The notes beneath the pieces were generated by a model. It was given only the letters and a program-made list of their open reading frames with translations. It was not told the origin of the DNA and did not search any database. From assembly GCA_012845835.1 (NCBI GenBank), contig JABAKD010000012.1:7565233-7629232 (forward strand): a DNA stretch of 64,000 nt, written 5' to 3'. The position numbers and the translations under genes are program-made. Origin of the DNA: Undaria pinnatifida. Taxonomy: Eukaryota; Sar; Phaeophyceae; Laminariales; Alariaceae. Below, piece after piece: positions 1 to 10,545 of this stretch (within the stretch, counting starts at the first letter, position 1; every line of letters starts with the position of its first letter).

Positions 1-168
1 ACTGACGATCGGACTCTGTCCCAACGTCCTTGAAAACAAATAAGTGTGTTCTGCTCATGACTGTGTCAGGTGAATGAGGAAGCTTGGGTGTTTGAGCGAT
101 GCTCGCCCTGAGCTAAGTGTTCGCCCACGACCATTCAGCATTTGATCATAGGTGACATGTTTACTTTA

Positions 169-448
169 GACGTGTGCTACGACAGAGGCGCACCACTTTT
201 TCTTTTTTGCTTAGGTTCCTCAATTTTGGGAGCGTACGACACCACCTCCCAAAACAAAACTGATTTCGAGAAAAACAAAACTGCCTCCCGACGAAAAATT
301 CCATGGTATTAAGAACTCGACGAGAATCATGCAAACAAAAAAAAATGTTCAATTTCCGACGATTTTGGGTTAAGGAGTGTCTTAAGTCATTCACAAAACA
401 TTTACTCAGACCAATCAATACTGATCCTACCTCTATCGTAGCATGCGT
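169..448 (+). mobile_element. Family A inverted-repeat element (MITE-like), copy 1
   Basis: This is a non-coding element of about 280 bases. The left end reads GACGTGTGCTACGACAGAGG and the right end, read on the other strand, is CACGCATGCTACGATAGAGG, so the termini form an imperfect inverted repeat. Inside are the boxes shared by the whole family: CTCAATTTGGGAGC-like, AAATTCCATGG, CGACGAGAATCATG and the best-conserved core GATTTTGGGTTAAGGAG. No reading frame is shared between copies, so it is non-autonomous. It is followed 30 bases later by the family B element. Confidence 0.75.
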
Positions 449-478
449 GTTGACATACTTGCGGTTTTATTTTGACTG

Positions 479-714
479 GTTCTACGATAGCCCCCCCCAA
501 AACCGGCTATTTCTTTAACGAACGTTTCATGGCCCCTCGACACGAGGAAATATGCTATGAAAAAAATATCTCCATTTATTTTCTTGTTTGCAAAGAACGA
601 TTGAACGATGATGTCGGGGTGGCAAGGGGCACTGTATTTCAGGCGTCACGGTCGGGAGCTGGTTTCAAAACCGGCGATTTCGTTAAAGAGAAGTTGGGGG
701 GGCTATCGTAGAAC
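479..714. mobile_element. Family B inverted-repeat element (MITE-like) with poly-C/poly-G termini
   Basis: The left end GTTCTACGATAGCCCCCCC is repeated inverted at the right end, where GGGGGGGCTATCGTAGAAC closes the element. A second pairing lies just inside: AAAACCGGCTATTTCTTTAA on the left, and AAAACCGGCGATTTCGTTAA in the same orientation near the right end. Flanking bases are GACTG on the left and GACTC on the right, a possible 4-5 base target duplication. The terminal motif CTACGATAG is shared with family A, but the interior is different. I see no second copy in the window. Confidence 0.6.
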
Positions 715-887
715 GACTCTTTTTTGGTTTTTGCCTTCGTGCTTCTTTTACTCCGTACCAGTATATTTTTATGTTTCTGTACGCTAAAGTGACCCTGATG
801 CCCGCCTACTACGAGCGGGTAAAAGAAGCGTGTAAGGCGCACTATTTGAGTAAATATACCCATAAATTACATATATAATTTCCCCCA

Positions 888-985
888 GATTCTTGCCTCC
901 GGCGGTCCTCCGGGAGCCCTCCGGAGGTCCCTGGCGGGGGTCGCGCCGAGCCTTCGCCTCGCGGTGCGGAGTCGCACCACGAGCC
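888..985. other. GC-rich palindromic island
   Basis: About 100 bases rich in CCGG and CCTCCGG, with several short palindromes such as CCTCCGGGAGCCCTCCGGAGG-type pairing, set in AT-rich surroundings. The base composition differs sharply from both sides. It has no recognised coding content. Confidence 0.4.
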
Positions 986-1227
986 GGAAGGCTGAGTATG
1001 ACCGTGGTTGGTAATAGTGGTGTTGTTGTGCTGTAATGGGCGTCCATGCACTATTCGTAGAGCTCTTTATCCATAGACTATTGCACTTACGATGATCACG
1101 ATGTTGAGGTGGCTGTGTCGCCCTCGAGTCTCTTCCTCCCTCTTGTGTCATTATGATGCCAAAACGCCACTCACTCTCTTCTTCAGAAAATATCGCGCAC
1201 ATGTTGGACAGGTGACGATCTTGATCA

Positions 1228-1332
1228 TGCAGATATACAGATAATATAACTCATATAGATTTTATAGATCATAGATCATATAGATCATATATATCACATA
1301 TATATCATATAGATCATATAGATCGTGTACAT
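1228..1332. repeat. AT-rich minisatellite (ATATAGATC-type units)
   Basis: Degenerate tandem repetition of CATATAGAT and ATATATCA. Related GATCTATATGATC repetition occurs at 48380-48430, and ATCATATCATATCGTATC at 50335-50395. Confidence 0.7.
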
Positions 1333-2228
1333 CATGCCGACACTATATATATCTGCCGTTAAAATATGTTGTGCTGGATCTGTGTGTTACAAATCCAGCC
1401 CACACTAAGCATGCACTACTCGGTAGATCATTCACATCGTCCGGCTCTGACCGGGTGACATACGTTTGACCATGCAGATTATGTATGCGTAGGCCAGGGT
1501 TCCGTCTGCCGTGAAAGACGCACCTCATGAAATGGCATCTGATCTGTCCGTGCGAAACCGCGGTGTGCCGTGTTGCACAACATACAGCGCGAATATACCC
1601 ACACTGGTCGAATCCAGCCTACTTTGTGCCTGCGATAACGAAGGGCACAACCACTCAACTTCTGTTCGTTTCAACTGTACTCGAGTTATCGGAGACACTT
1701 TGCGTGGAGTTAGTGTAGGATGCATTTTGCACTTCTACTAGTTAGAATAGTGTTATGGTGTTATGGTATACGTGAGTGTACTTTTACGTGTAGTGCAGTT
1801 ATCTATCTACTTATCCTAGCTACAAGGTAGTCTTTAGTGACCACCTATTAATAGTATCTGTCGACATTTTGTTCGTGTCGGCGTGGAGCCTCTCCCTGTT
1901 CTTCCCACGCGTTGTGACGTAAAATCAACTGTTTTCTTCGCAAAATGTGGTGCACCTTGTTTAAAGAGGCCAATCGCGAGCTCAACCCCCCTCTCCGTGA
2001 CGCGATTGAAATCGTCCAGCCTAGTTTGTGTCTGACGGTCATCAAACCTCCACACATTGTCAGGGACAGAGCACTTCGAGGAGATAATGTGGAATAGTAG
2101 TTACGCAGTAACAAGGTGACTGAGTTAACCCATTTCCAACTCACACAAAAAACCCCACTCCTTACTCCAAGTAAGTGTAATTTCATCATGCCGGGAGTGC
2201 GGTGCTAAATGTCCAAAAGGGTTATGCG
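1333..2228. other. No recognised gene; one short shared segment
   Basis: Nothing here looks coding: short frames overlap on both strands at 1511-1741. The stretch 2117-2210, with TTAACCCATTTCCAAC and GGGAGTGCGGTGCTAAA, has a diverged counterpart at 22690-22770, so it belongs to a dispersed repeat. Confidence 0.4.
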
Positions 2229-2229
2229 A

Positions 2230-2487
2230 GGACGCATGCTACGGCACAGGTTTAGTTTACCGTTCTTTCCTGAGGCTGTTGTTAGTTAAGGGGCTCTAGA
2301 CCCCACTCTAAAAAAATGGTTTCAACAAAATTGAAAGCGCAATCCGGTCAACATTACCACGGCCTAGGTGTACCACAATAAAAAATCCCAACGAAGGATA
2401 TCCGATGAAAGTTACGACGATTTTGGGTTAAGGAGTACCACGATAGAAAAAACGTCATCGAAAAAAACGTTAACCTCGTCGTCTAAG
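2230..2487 (+). mobile_element. Family A element, degraded copy
   Basis: The left terminus GGACGCATGCTACGGCACAGG and the core GATTTTGGGTTAAGGAG are intact. The CACGGCCTAGGTGTACCAC box is present. The right terminus is eroded to TTAACCTCGTCGT. Confidence 0.55.
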
Positions 2488-3240
2488 TCAAGCTAAATCT
2501 CACAGTAAAAAAATGCACAACACTTACTTGGTTGGGCGCGCGGGAGTCTCCGACAAAACCACAAACAAACGCTGATTTCTAGAATTTTCTACCAGTCCCC
2601 AAGGTTTGTGTGCAATCACGAATAAATCAATGAGAAGGGATTTTGCCAAGCATCGCGTACATACCTATCCACGTCCCTCCGGCAGTTCAATGGTTCAATG
2701 GGTAGCCGCAATAGGTCGATGTCGTGTGGTCGAACCCAGTAAAGATGTTTTGGTACAAAATTGGCTGGCTGGAAGTGCAAGAGCCCGAGTTGGCGACAAT
2801 CTCTATGCAAAAAGCCACGAGAAGTGGGATTGATGAACGCAATGCACGCGACAAAAAATGAAGTGCAACTTCTAACCACCGCGCGAGGAGAGAGATGACG
2901 CCTGTGACCACGGCTTGTCCAGAAGGTCGCCGAGGGAAAAAAAGCTTCTTACGAGTTGAGCTGGGAAGTAAAAATGGCGATTAAAGACATAGTCCAAATT
3001 CCATCATGCACAGAAAGGTGCGTGAGTATCGTTGTTGCAGGAGCTGCGAACGCGGCCATACCTTAATAAATGTCATGCAGCTGGACACTTGACAGAAACT
3101 TACACATCGTACACCAGTACTATTGTGTGCTTTTAATGGCCGCATGAATCCATTTAGACGAACCCGCAGGTACCCGGTCGCTGTTCGTTGGCCGTACCAC
3201 GCGCGTGCACAGACGCGAAGTCTACAACAACGATACATAA
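2488..3240. other. No recognised feature
   Basis: I see no gene, array or family copy. A GTTCAATGGGTAG...GGTCGAACCC pair at 2693-2728 resembles tRNA boxes A and B, but the arms do not fold, so it is not called. Confidence 0.3.
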
Positions 3241-3310
3241 GGTAGATGTGCATGCATGCATGCACGTGCACCATGCACCATGCACCATGAACGCACGCCT
3301 GGTTATCAAC
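3241..3310. repeat. CATGCACC minisatellite fragment
   Basis: Repeated CATGCATGCATGCACG and CACCATGCACCATG are followed by AACGCACGCCTGGTTAT. This is the same unit as the array at 4130-4445. Confidence 0.65.
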
Positions 3311-4129
3311 CTTGGCCCTTAACAGGACCTATTGGCAAGCATGTATGTTAATACCTTAACGAATGCGATGTGGCGCCACACCACCTGTTATACACAATAT
3401 ACACGGCATGGCATACTGCAAGGTAGTCTTTGTAGTACTAACAGTCGTCCATCCATTATTGCGAGATCGCGCTGAACCTACCGGCTTCAATAGGCCGTAT
3501 CACGTCCGACTCCACCCATGCACGCGAAGCCCGCACTATTGGAACATGGACTCCGCGTCCATTGGTACTAGTGTCTATTATATTCGTAGTCATTGCCCGG
3601 AGTACACCAAGTACATTATTTGAGATACAGAGAAATACAATATGCGGGGAACATCGGTTTGCTACTTTCGTCCATGTGTTGTATATTCGAGTTGTAACCA
3701 ACTTCCCACCGTGAGTATCGGGAAAGTTACAGGGAATATTGCACCGAATTTTGTACCATAGAACCGTTTAACGGTCTGTTGGTAAGTACAATAAACCGTA
3801 CATAGACTACATCGTCCCGTAGCATGGGCATTGTGCCGTACCAGCTATTCATCGGGTGACGGCCAGCCCTACCTCGGTCACCCCTTACGATTCCTTCTCT
3901 CCTTAAATCTCCCTACGTTTCGTTCTCTCCTTACTTCTCCTTCCTTCTTCTGCTTTTCTCCTGGTTCTCACTTTTTGGGCATATAGACGACACATCCCAA
4001 CTGTCTTTCTCGTTTTTTCTCCACCACAAGTGATCTTCACAGACACTTCGGTGCCACCTCTGCAGTTATTTCCAAAGAGTCAGAGCTTCTGTACGTATCG
4101 TTGCAAAACACCCCACAACAACTACAAGC
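3311..4129. other. No gene recognised; pyrimidine-rich stretch
   Basis: Bases 3885-3970 are strongly C/T rich, with repeated TTCTCTCCTTA and TCCTTCC. The remainder carries no supported feature. Confidence 0.35.
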
Positions 4130-4445
4130 ACGATACATGTATGCAAGCACCATGCACCATGCACGCACGCCTTGATGTTGATGTTGACCATTAACAACAA
4201 CCATAATAAGTATGATATCATACGTGCACGCATGCACTCATGTACCATGCACGAACGCCTTGTAATAATGAACAACGCCTATACTGACCACCATAAGCAT
4301 GATACCATACGCGCATGCATGCACTCGTGTATCATGTACGCAAGCCTTGTAATAAACAACGGCGCTTACTAACCTCCAGAAAAGCATCATGCATGCGTGC
4401 ATGCACCATGCACCATGCGCCATGCATTCACGCCTTGCTATGTAA
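4130..4445. repeat. Tandem minisatellite, about 80-base period, four units
   Basis: Each unit has CATGCACCATGCAC or a variant, then ACGCCTTG, TAATAAACAAC and a CCATAAGCATGATACC-like spacer. Units start near 4140, 4222, 4312 and 4386. The short frames here on both strands are by-products of the repetition. Confidence 0.75.
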
Positions 4446-4549
4446 CGGTTTTTATATATTGTCGATGATCTTCCAACCAACATCACCACTACTACCGCGA
4501 TTTTAGCGGAACAAAACTGGACGGACTTGTGATCATAATGATGGCACTT

Positions 4550-4740
4550 GGCCCTTATACTCTTTCACTAGTGCTAACTTCAAAGAAGGTGTCGTACACC
4601 GATTACAAGGAGTTTTGTCCCCAAAAACATGTATGTGTGCAGTTCTAAAGAGGTCAATTACGTCTTTCATTACCACCACCAGTTTTGCCACCGCCTCCAT
4701 TCTGACCCAATTCCACCACAAACAATACAGCTATCTATAT
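4550..4740. repeat. Dispersed repeat segment
   Basis: TTTTGTCCCCAAAAACATG with a following TGCAGTT recurs at 29527-29560 and, inverted, near 21066-21100. The end, CTGACCCAATTCCACCACAA, is repeated near 8160-8196 and 8285-8313. Confidence 0.5.
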
Positions 4741-5507
4741 CATAAAAACAAAAATGCACTCCAGCTGTGAGATCGAAGATTTTGTCGAAACTCATCTTTG
4801 CAAGCTGTGTGTGATACTCCGATCGCGCATATTACGGGTTGTGTGTCCTCAATAAGGATATTGATCGGCGACTGCCCTTGCAACTACAGTGTAACTATCA
4901 GGGTCAACGGGGTGATGTTAGTCAGTCTGTGCGCGGAAACTATAAAACCCGTTTCTGAGGGGGACAAAATCTGACAGCTGTGGAAGGAAATGCATCAGTT
5001 TAACAAGTGAATCCTGTAAGTGGAATAACCGGTGAGGGGAGGGCGGAGCTTTTGAGGACGTGGGGGCCTGGGTTTGATCAAGAGGGAGCGGGGGGGAGGG
5101 ACGGACGGACGGGGCAGCTCAATTTGTGCGTGGAAACTATAAATCCTATCCTGTAAGTCGTACAACCAATGAGGAGAGGGCAGAGCGTTCAAGGGGGTGG
5201 GGGGGCGAAAGGGATTTTTAAACAACATCAGGTCGCATAGATATGAGGGTTTGCTATACGCGTGGTGCTAGGTCTAGGCGATGGTGCGGGTGGTGGGGAA
5301 AGAGGGGGCGTTGGCGGGGGAGAGGGGGGGTGAATTGCAGCAGCGGCGTGGATGACTCTCTAGAAAGATAATAAGGTGATATCAAGCGCGTGGAAGTGTT
5401 TACTACTTTGGCAGATTTCGATGTTAGGTGGGGCGTTTGAGCAAGAGGGAGCGGAGAAATATAAGAATAAAAGGGAGAGAGGGGGTTCAATAGGTTTAGG
5501 TCATATG
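4741..5507 (-). mobile_element. Family X repeat, long copy
   Basis: The 3' terminus, as defined by the minus-strand reading, lies at 4741. It contains the conserved block GATACTCCGATCGCGC and the inverse of ATGAGTTTCGAC. Further in are two modules with GGAAACTATAAA and AATCTGACAGCTGTGGAAGG, CCTGTAAGTCGTACAAC, and a G-rich stretch after each module, then GGTCTAGGCGATGGTG. Only the terminus is shared by every family member, and the depth to which each copy extends varies. This matches 5'-truncated retrotransposition, although no protein domain is visible. Confidence 0.6.
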
Positions 5508-6375
5508 TATATAAAAATACGCTCCAGCTGTGAGATCGAAGAGTAGGTCGACACTCATCTTTGTAAGCTTGTGTGTGATACTCCGATCGCGCGTATTACG
5601 CATATATGTGGGGGGTTGCTATACGCGTGGTACTAGGTCTAGGCGATCGTGCTGGTGGTGGGGAAGGATGGGGCGTTGGGGGGGGGGAGAGGGGGCAATG
5701 AGTGAAAGCTGCGTAATGGATGGCTAGAAAGATAATGACGAGATAACAATTGCGTAGAAGTATTTATTACTCTGGCCGATTTCGATTGTAGGTGGGGCGT
5801 TTGAACTAAAGGGCGGCGGAAAAAAAAACGAAAAAAAAGAAGGGGGGGGGGGATGAATTGGAGCTACGGCATGGATGGCTAGGAAGATAATGAGGTGATA
5901 TCAGCTGGCCGGTAGTGTTTTCTACTCTGGCAGATATTGATTTTAGGCGGGGCGTTTAAACAAAAGGGATCGGGGGGGCGGGGGGGCGGGCGGGACACTT
6001 CGATATGTGCGCGGGAACTATAAATCATTAAAGGGGACAAATCTGACGGTTGTAGCAAGAAGATATCCATTTATATCACCTGCCTGGTATTGTTTGTTTT
6101 TCTAGAAGATTTGATGTTAGATGGCCAGAAAGATAATGACGTGCTATCAGCCGGCTGAGAGTGTTTACTACTCTGGCAGATTTTGATTTTAGGTGGGGCG
6201 TTTAAACAAGAGGGATCGGGGGGGGGGGGGGGGAGCGGGCAGGACACTTCATATGTGCGCGGAAACTATAAATCATTGAAGGGGACAAATCTGACGGTTA
6301 TAGCAAGAAGACACACCTTTTTATCAACTGCCTGGTATTGGTTATTATTCTAAAAGATTTGATGTTAGATGTCGT
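5508..6375 (-). mobile_element. Family X repeat, second copy with internal repeats
   Basis: It begins again with the terminal block (CTCCAGCTGTGAGATCGAAG at 5522) and then jumps directly to the GGTCTAGGCGAT module. The unit GATGGCTAG/AAGATAATGA...TCTGGCAGAT...GGGGCGTTT is repeated about four times. G runs of 9 to 16 bases (for example 6218-6233) sit at fixed places in the unit. With the previous copy it forms a head-to-tail pair. Confidence 0.6.
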
Positions 6376-6544
6376 ATGCAACACAATCTTTAGGTGTGGT
6401 AAACAACGTGTTAGAGCTTCATAATTTGTTGTTGTTCATGGATCGCAAGATAGGATATTTCAATCGATATCGATATCGATAGGTGCAACTCTGTAGTTAC
6501 AATTATTTTCTGACATCGCTAATTATATGAAAGAGAATCATATT

Positions 6545-7115
6545 ACAAAACACAACAGGCGAGGTGATGTGGTCATGCAATGTCACCACCATTGAGCACG
6601 ACAGGGAGAAGTACGAATCGTCAGTGTCTTGAAAGGAACGCGTGGTGTGTACCCGCACTCAATTACGTTACTTCGTTAGTCATTCTTCGTTTGGCATAGG
6701 TTGGGAGGCGATCATGCAGACGGTATGTACGGAATACCCTTCGTAGTAGGTTGGTAGTGTGGTCTACCGCAATTTTAATATACCTGCCTGTACTTCTTTT
6801 TCACACATTATTATTGGATCAAATGTACGATTTTACGCCCATGATTTCACCGTGCCGATGTGGGGCTCTGAGGTCGCCAATTCTACGACAGAGATACATC
6901 TTACAAATACAGCAAGCGAGGTGATGTGGGCATGCAATGTCACCACTATTGAAGACGAGGGTGACTTTACTTCGTTAGGCATATGCTACTGACGGCAGGT
7001 AGGCACGAAATACCCTGCGTAATAGGTTGAAAATGTGGTCTACCGCAATGTTAACATAACTGTCTGTACTTCCTTTTCACATTATTATTATCTAGTGTAC
7101 GACTATACGCCCTGT
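6545..7115. repeat. Local direct duplication
   Basis: GCGAGGTGATGTGG...ATGCAATGTCACCAC occurs at about 6558 and 6913. TGTGGTCTACCGCAAT followed by CTGTACTTC occurs at about 6757 and 7034. The two halves are clearly diverged. A 77-codon frame at 6759-6992 is confined to the duplicated DNA. Confidence 0.65.
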
Positions 7116-7687
7116 TTTCTCCCCACTGTCGTCGAAGATATTGTAGTTCTGTAGATGTCGCGTCCATGTCTGGTGCTCTTGTTAGTGGTGCTCATGAAAA
7201 CATGCCCTAGCGTGTAGTAGATGATCGCTCAGTGGTGTTCCTTTCCTTTACATCAAGCCAGGTAGTATATATATGTCAACGCAGCCGCTTGCTTGAAAAC
7301 GACAAATAAAATTCCTCACACACCTGACACAGAGGGGACGCGGCCAGAAGATTGTTCAGTATACCGACGGTCAGGAACAGGTTATCGAGCAGCGCACTTG
7401 ATTTTTACTACCACGTCTCACTCCACCTAAGACATTGCGGGCATGCGTTCGACCCAGTTCGCTGATGCCCAAAACCAATTGCAAAGGAGGTGATGTGGTG
7501 GGCGAATGCCATAATGATTTGCGCTGCTGTGATTACCCCGTTTCTCGTTCTGTTTGCTCTGGCGTTCTTGATGAACCTGTTATTCGGCAACGAGCAGTTT
7601 TGACGCATTGTAGGTTTATGTACAGACTATATGTAGACTATGTGATGTTTCTGACTCCTAGGGACCTCAATTTGGAACCCAGGGTAT
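7116..7687. other. No recognised feature
   Basis: A further weak echo of GGAGGTGATGTGG is at 7487. I see nothing else to support. Confidence 0.3.
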
Positions 7688-8173
7688 ATGGGTTCCATAT
7701 TTGGACTGGGTTTCGTATGTGAACATATATATGGTTTTGGTGTGCGGGCATCCTTAAGATTTGAGAATTTTGTGTCCGCGTGGTTGTTGCTACACGTGCA
7801 TGTTTTGGTTGATGTTTTAGACTTCGTTATCGTGTTGTTTCAGAGTGGTGTTTTCGAATACATATTGGTTTACAGTGTTTGGGGGGGGGCTTATGTGGAT
7901 ATCTGCAAAACATATTTGTGTACGCCAAGAAAACTGCTTCGGGGGGCTAAAAACGGAGTTGCGAGGGACGTTTGGGAATTTCAACGTTACCCCTCGCAGA
8001 TTTTGTCAAGTATGGTTAAATGCGTATTTATCCCTAAATATGAACATGCAATAACCACCCTTGACAACTATGGGCTACAGCTATCTATATACACTATATA
8101 TACTGTATACATAAGTACATGTTGGTGGTGGCATAAAGGCAAAGCCATGTGGTCAGTGTCACCACCATTTTGA
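7688..8173 (+). CDS. Open frame of 161 codons, unknown, probably fortuitous
   Basis: The frame opens with MGSIFGLGFVCEHIYGFG and has one hydrophobic stretch, SAWLLLHVHVLVDVLDFVIV, around residues 30-50. It carries no motif I know. Its last third runs into the dispersed repeat at 8150-8196, and an alternative frame overlaps at 7845-8054. It could be an exon of an unrecognised gene, but repeat-derived chance openness is more likely. Confidence 0.1.
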   Translation: MGSIFGLGFVCEHIYGFGVRASLRFENFVSAWLLLHVHVLVDVLDFVIVLFQSGVFEYILVYSVWGGAYVDICKTYLCTPRKLLRGAKNGVARDVWEFQRYPSQILSSMVKCVFIPKYEHAITTLDNYGLQLSIYTIYTVYISTCWWWHKGKAMWSVSPPF

Positions 8174-8313
8174 CCCAACTCGACCACAAACAAAGGCAGC
8201 CCGTGTACAATGTATGATCATACATACCAGGTATCAGGTATACGTTGTGGTCGCGCAGTGGCAAGACCGGGAGGTCATCGTCACCGCCGCTTCGACCCAA
8301 CTCCACCGCAAAC
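8160..8313. repeat. Short repeat pair GACCCAACTC-ACCACAAAC
   Basis: ACCATTTTGACCCAACTCGA near 8163 and CCGCTTCGACCCAACTCCAC near 8286 are two copies about 120 bases apart. A third is at 4700-4722. Confidence 0.5.
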
Positions 8314-8469
8314 TACCCAGCCAAGCCATCTGGTACTGAAGTATCATACGTATATTTTGGTGGTCGTACAGGCACGGCGAGCGGGTGGTCCGGCATCGCG
8401 CGCTTTCGGGATAATTCGTGTGCCTTACACCGTCCGCACACTGCAGGGGGGGCTGCCAAAGAGCTAGAA

Positions 8470-8630
8470 CACAGGAGCTGGGCGTTTCGATGAGCGGTCG
8501 GAATGCGGATGGATCGGCCTGCCCATGGGGTGTGGTGACCCTTCCTTAAGAGCGCTGATTAACAGTGTTAATTCGAGTGGTACCCGAATGGGACGATCGG
8601 AATATCCGGAAGGATCTGCCTGTCAATATG
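8470..8630. repeat. Local direct duplication
   Basis: GATGAGCGGTCGGAATGCGG..GGATCGGCCTGCC near 8489 is echoed by GGGACGATCGGAATATCCGG..GGATCTGCCTGTC near 8590. Overlapping frames of 82-92 codons on this strand are not supported otherwise. Confidence 0.45.
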
Positions 8631-9017
8631 TGGCGTTACGAGTCAAGAACACTAGGCTAGTTCGAGTGGAGCTGCCAGGGACGTCCTTATTCGCTCGACC
8701 GGAGCGAACACGGGGTACGAACACAGATATCGATAATTGCGCGCTCTGCTGCCACACGACCTACCAGGTGTGGATACATGAAACTAAAAAACTACAGTGT
8801 TAGTGTTGCTGCGTGTTAGAATTGTTTTTTCACCAGGCTTACATGGCTGGTACATCATTCACACATCCTATACAATAGCTATCAATAGTTGATCCAGAGG
8901 GGATACCATGAGAATTTACAGTACGCGACAGACGATACGAACCTCCTATTTCGGCTAAGATTCACGCCTTTATTTTTCCCCATTTCTTCCGCAGAAATGT
9001 TTGTATCTACATTGATA

Positions 9018-9125
9018 TTTCGCGAAAGGGTTCAAAACGCCGAATTCTTGAACATCACACTCTTATTATTTTGCAAAGGCGTGCAAAACGCCAAATTCTT
9101 AAAAAACAAAAGAAAATGTATAGAA
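9018..9125. repeat. Tandem duplication, about 52-base period
   Basis: GCGAAAGGGTTCAAAACGCC and GCAAAGGCGTGCAAAACGCC each precede AATTCTT. A third partial unit is at 9124-9140. AAATTCTTA recurs again at 10180-10235. Confidence 0.55.
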
Positions 9126-9189
9126 AGGCGTGCAGTACGACCGTTTGATTCTAGCACTTGTTATTAAGGCCGTGGGGGATCTTAAACCC

Positions 9190-9262
9190 TTTTACCAATA
9201 GCTGGAAACCCGTGTTGGGGGCAAAGTGCTTGGAATTAGTGTAGGAAGGGACTTGGGGATTC
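9190..9262. repeat. Dispersed repeat (CTGGAAACCCGT type)
   Basis: CTGGAAACCCGTGTTGGGGG...CTTGGAATTA is matched at 23553-23620 by CTGGAAACCCGTTTGGGGCA...CTTGGAATTA. It has no coding sense. Confidence 0.5.
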
Positions 9263-10435
9263 TAACGGCAACCGCACCCATCATCCCCAGGCGCACGATA
9301 TACCTAGTTTTTCTTTATGGTGCAGTCAATTACTCCGCATTTTTGACGTTCTGAATGGAGAAACCTTCAACTACTGAGTATCTCAGAGACATCGGGGTTT
9401 TACGCATACTTTCACATGCGGCAACAATGCAGGCTCATGTTGCCCACCTTCAAATACTTGGTAGACAGCTGTATAACCAAAAAGAAACTCAACCAACAAG
9501 GTCTACGTCAAGCACGCTGGGCCTTAACGCTTCCCCCTTGCTAGTGAATGCAGCTTTTTTTTTTCTTTATCCTCCGGCGGATGGCGAAAAATAAAACTCA
9601 AGCTCACCACACTTCCACGCATTTTCATACACGTCGTGTGTCGATTTAACTCAGTTGCTTTCGCAACCAGCTAGCTGGCGCATCCTTCGGATCCCACCGT
9701 AGCGATAGCGTGGGCTGTCCCTATCAGTGGTCCTCGTTACAACCAGTGAATGCAGCCTTTCCCCATCTGCTTCTGAACCTCCCAGCTGATTGTTCTGCCC
9801 GCCCCCTCCGACTGTACCCCGTCTATCCCCGTCTCCCCGCCTCGTCTCGTCCTGTGTTGTCTAGCTCTGTAGCAAAACCTCCAGGTAAAAAGTGACCCTA
9901 CTGTGGGGTCGTTTTGTTGGTATCTTACATGCGTGAAGAATGGAAGTTTTGTTTTTGGCGAAAAATATCCAAAACTTTGCCAAAATCTTGGAGGAAATGC
10001 CAGTTATGGGAGGTCGATTGTGAGAGAAAAGGCAGCTTGATTGGGGGTGGTCTCGGGGGGTGTCTGGGCAGCTTGTTTCTTATTATTCTGGGCTGCAGTT
10101 GTAACAAGAAAAACTCTTATCTGCTTACCCCTTGCAACATCCTCAAGCTCTAACTATTAATTCCTCCACGGGTTCACAGCACAAATTCTTAGCTGTAAAT
10201 TCTTACTTTTCGTAAACTCTCAACCTCAAATTCTTAATGATCATCAGATACCAGATAGATACTTAACATCTTCGCGTGGGGTGTTTGAAGGGTTCCCCCC
10301 TCGTACATACAAAGACTATCAGAATACAAAAAAATAGACATGAATGCTTTTGGGACGGTTTTTGCGCTCTGTGTTGACCGCTTGCTGGTGCTGTAATTAT
10401 GCCCCTAATGCTGGTATGTATTGTTTTGTACGGAG
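9263..10435. other. No recognised gene
   Basis: Two hairpins are visible: CTCCGGCGGATGG-type near 9572 and GGATCCCACCGTAGCGATAG-type near 9688, both next to GTGAATGCAGC, which occurs twice (9545 and 9747). Otherwise I find no supported feature. Confidence 0.3.
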
Positions 10436-10545
10436 TATTGTATTGTATTGTATTGCCGATGGTGGTGATTTTGGTGGTAGTGGTTGGTGGTGATTGTGGT
10501 GGTAGTGTTGGTGGTGGTAGTGATGGTGGTGTGGTGTCATCTGGC
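10436..10545. repeat. (GGT)n-rich microsatellite with (TATTG)n start
   Basis: TATTGTATTGTATTG is followed by interrupted GGTGGTGGTAGTG repetition. The proline- and threonine-rich frame on the minus strand is an artefact of this tract. Confidence 0.8.

Noticed and set aside
2665-2745. Possible tRNA gene (GTTCAATGGGTAG with GGTCGAACCC)
   Set aside because: Box spacing is about right, but the D, T and acceptor stems do not pair.
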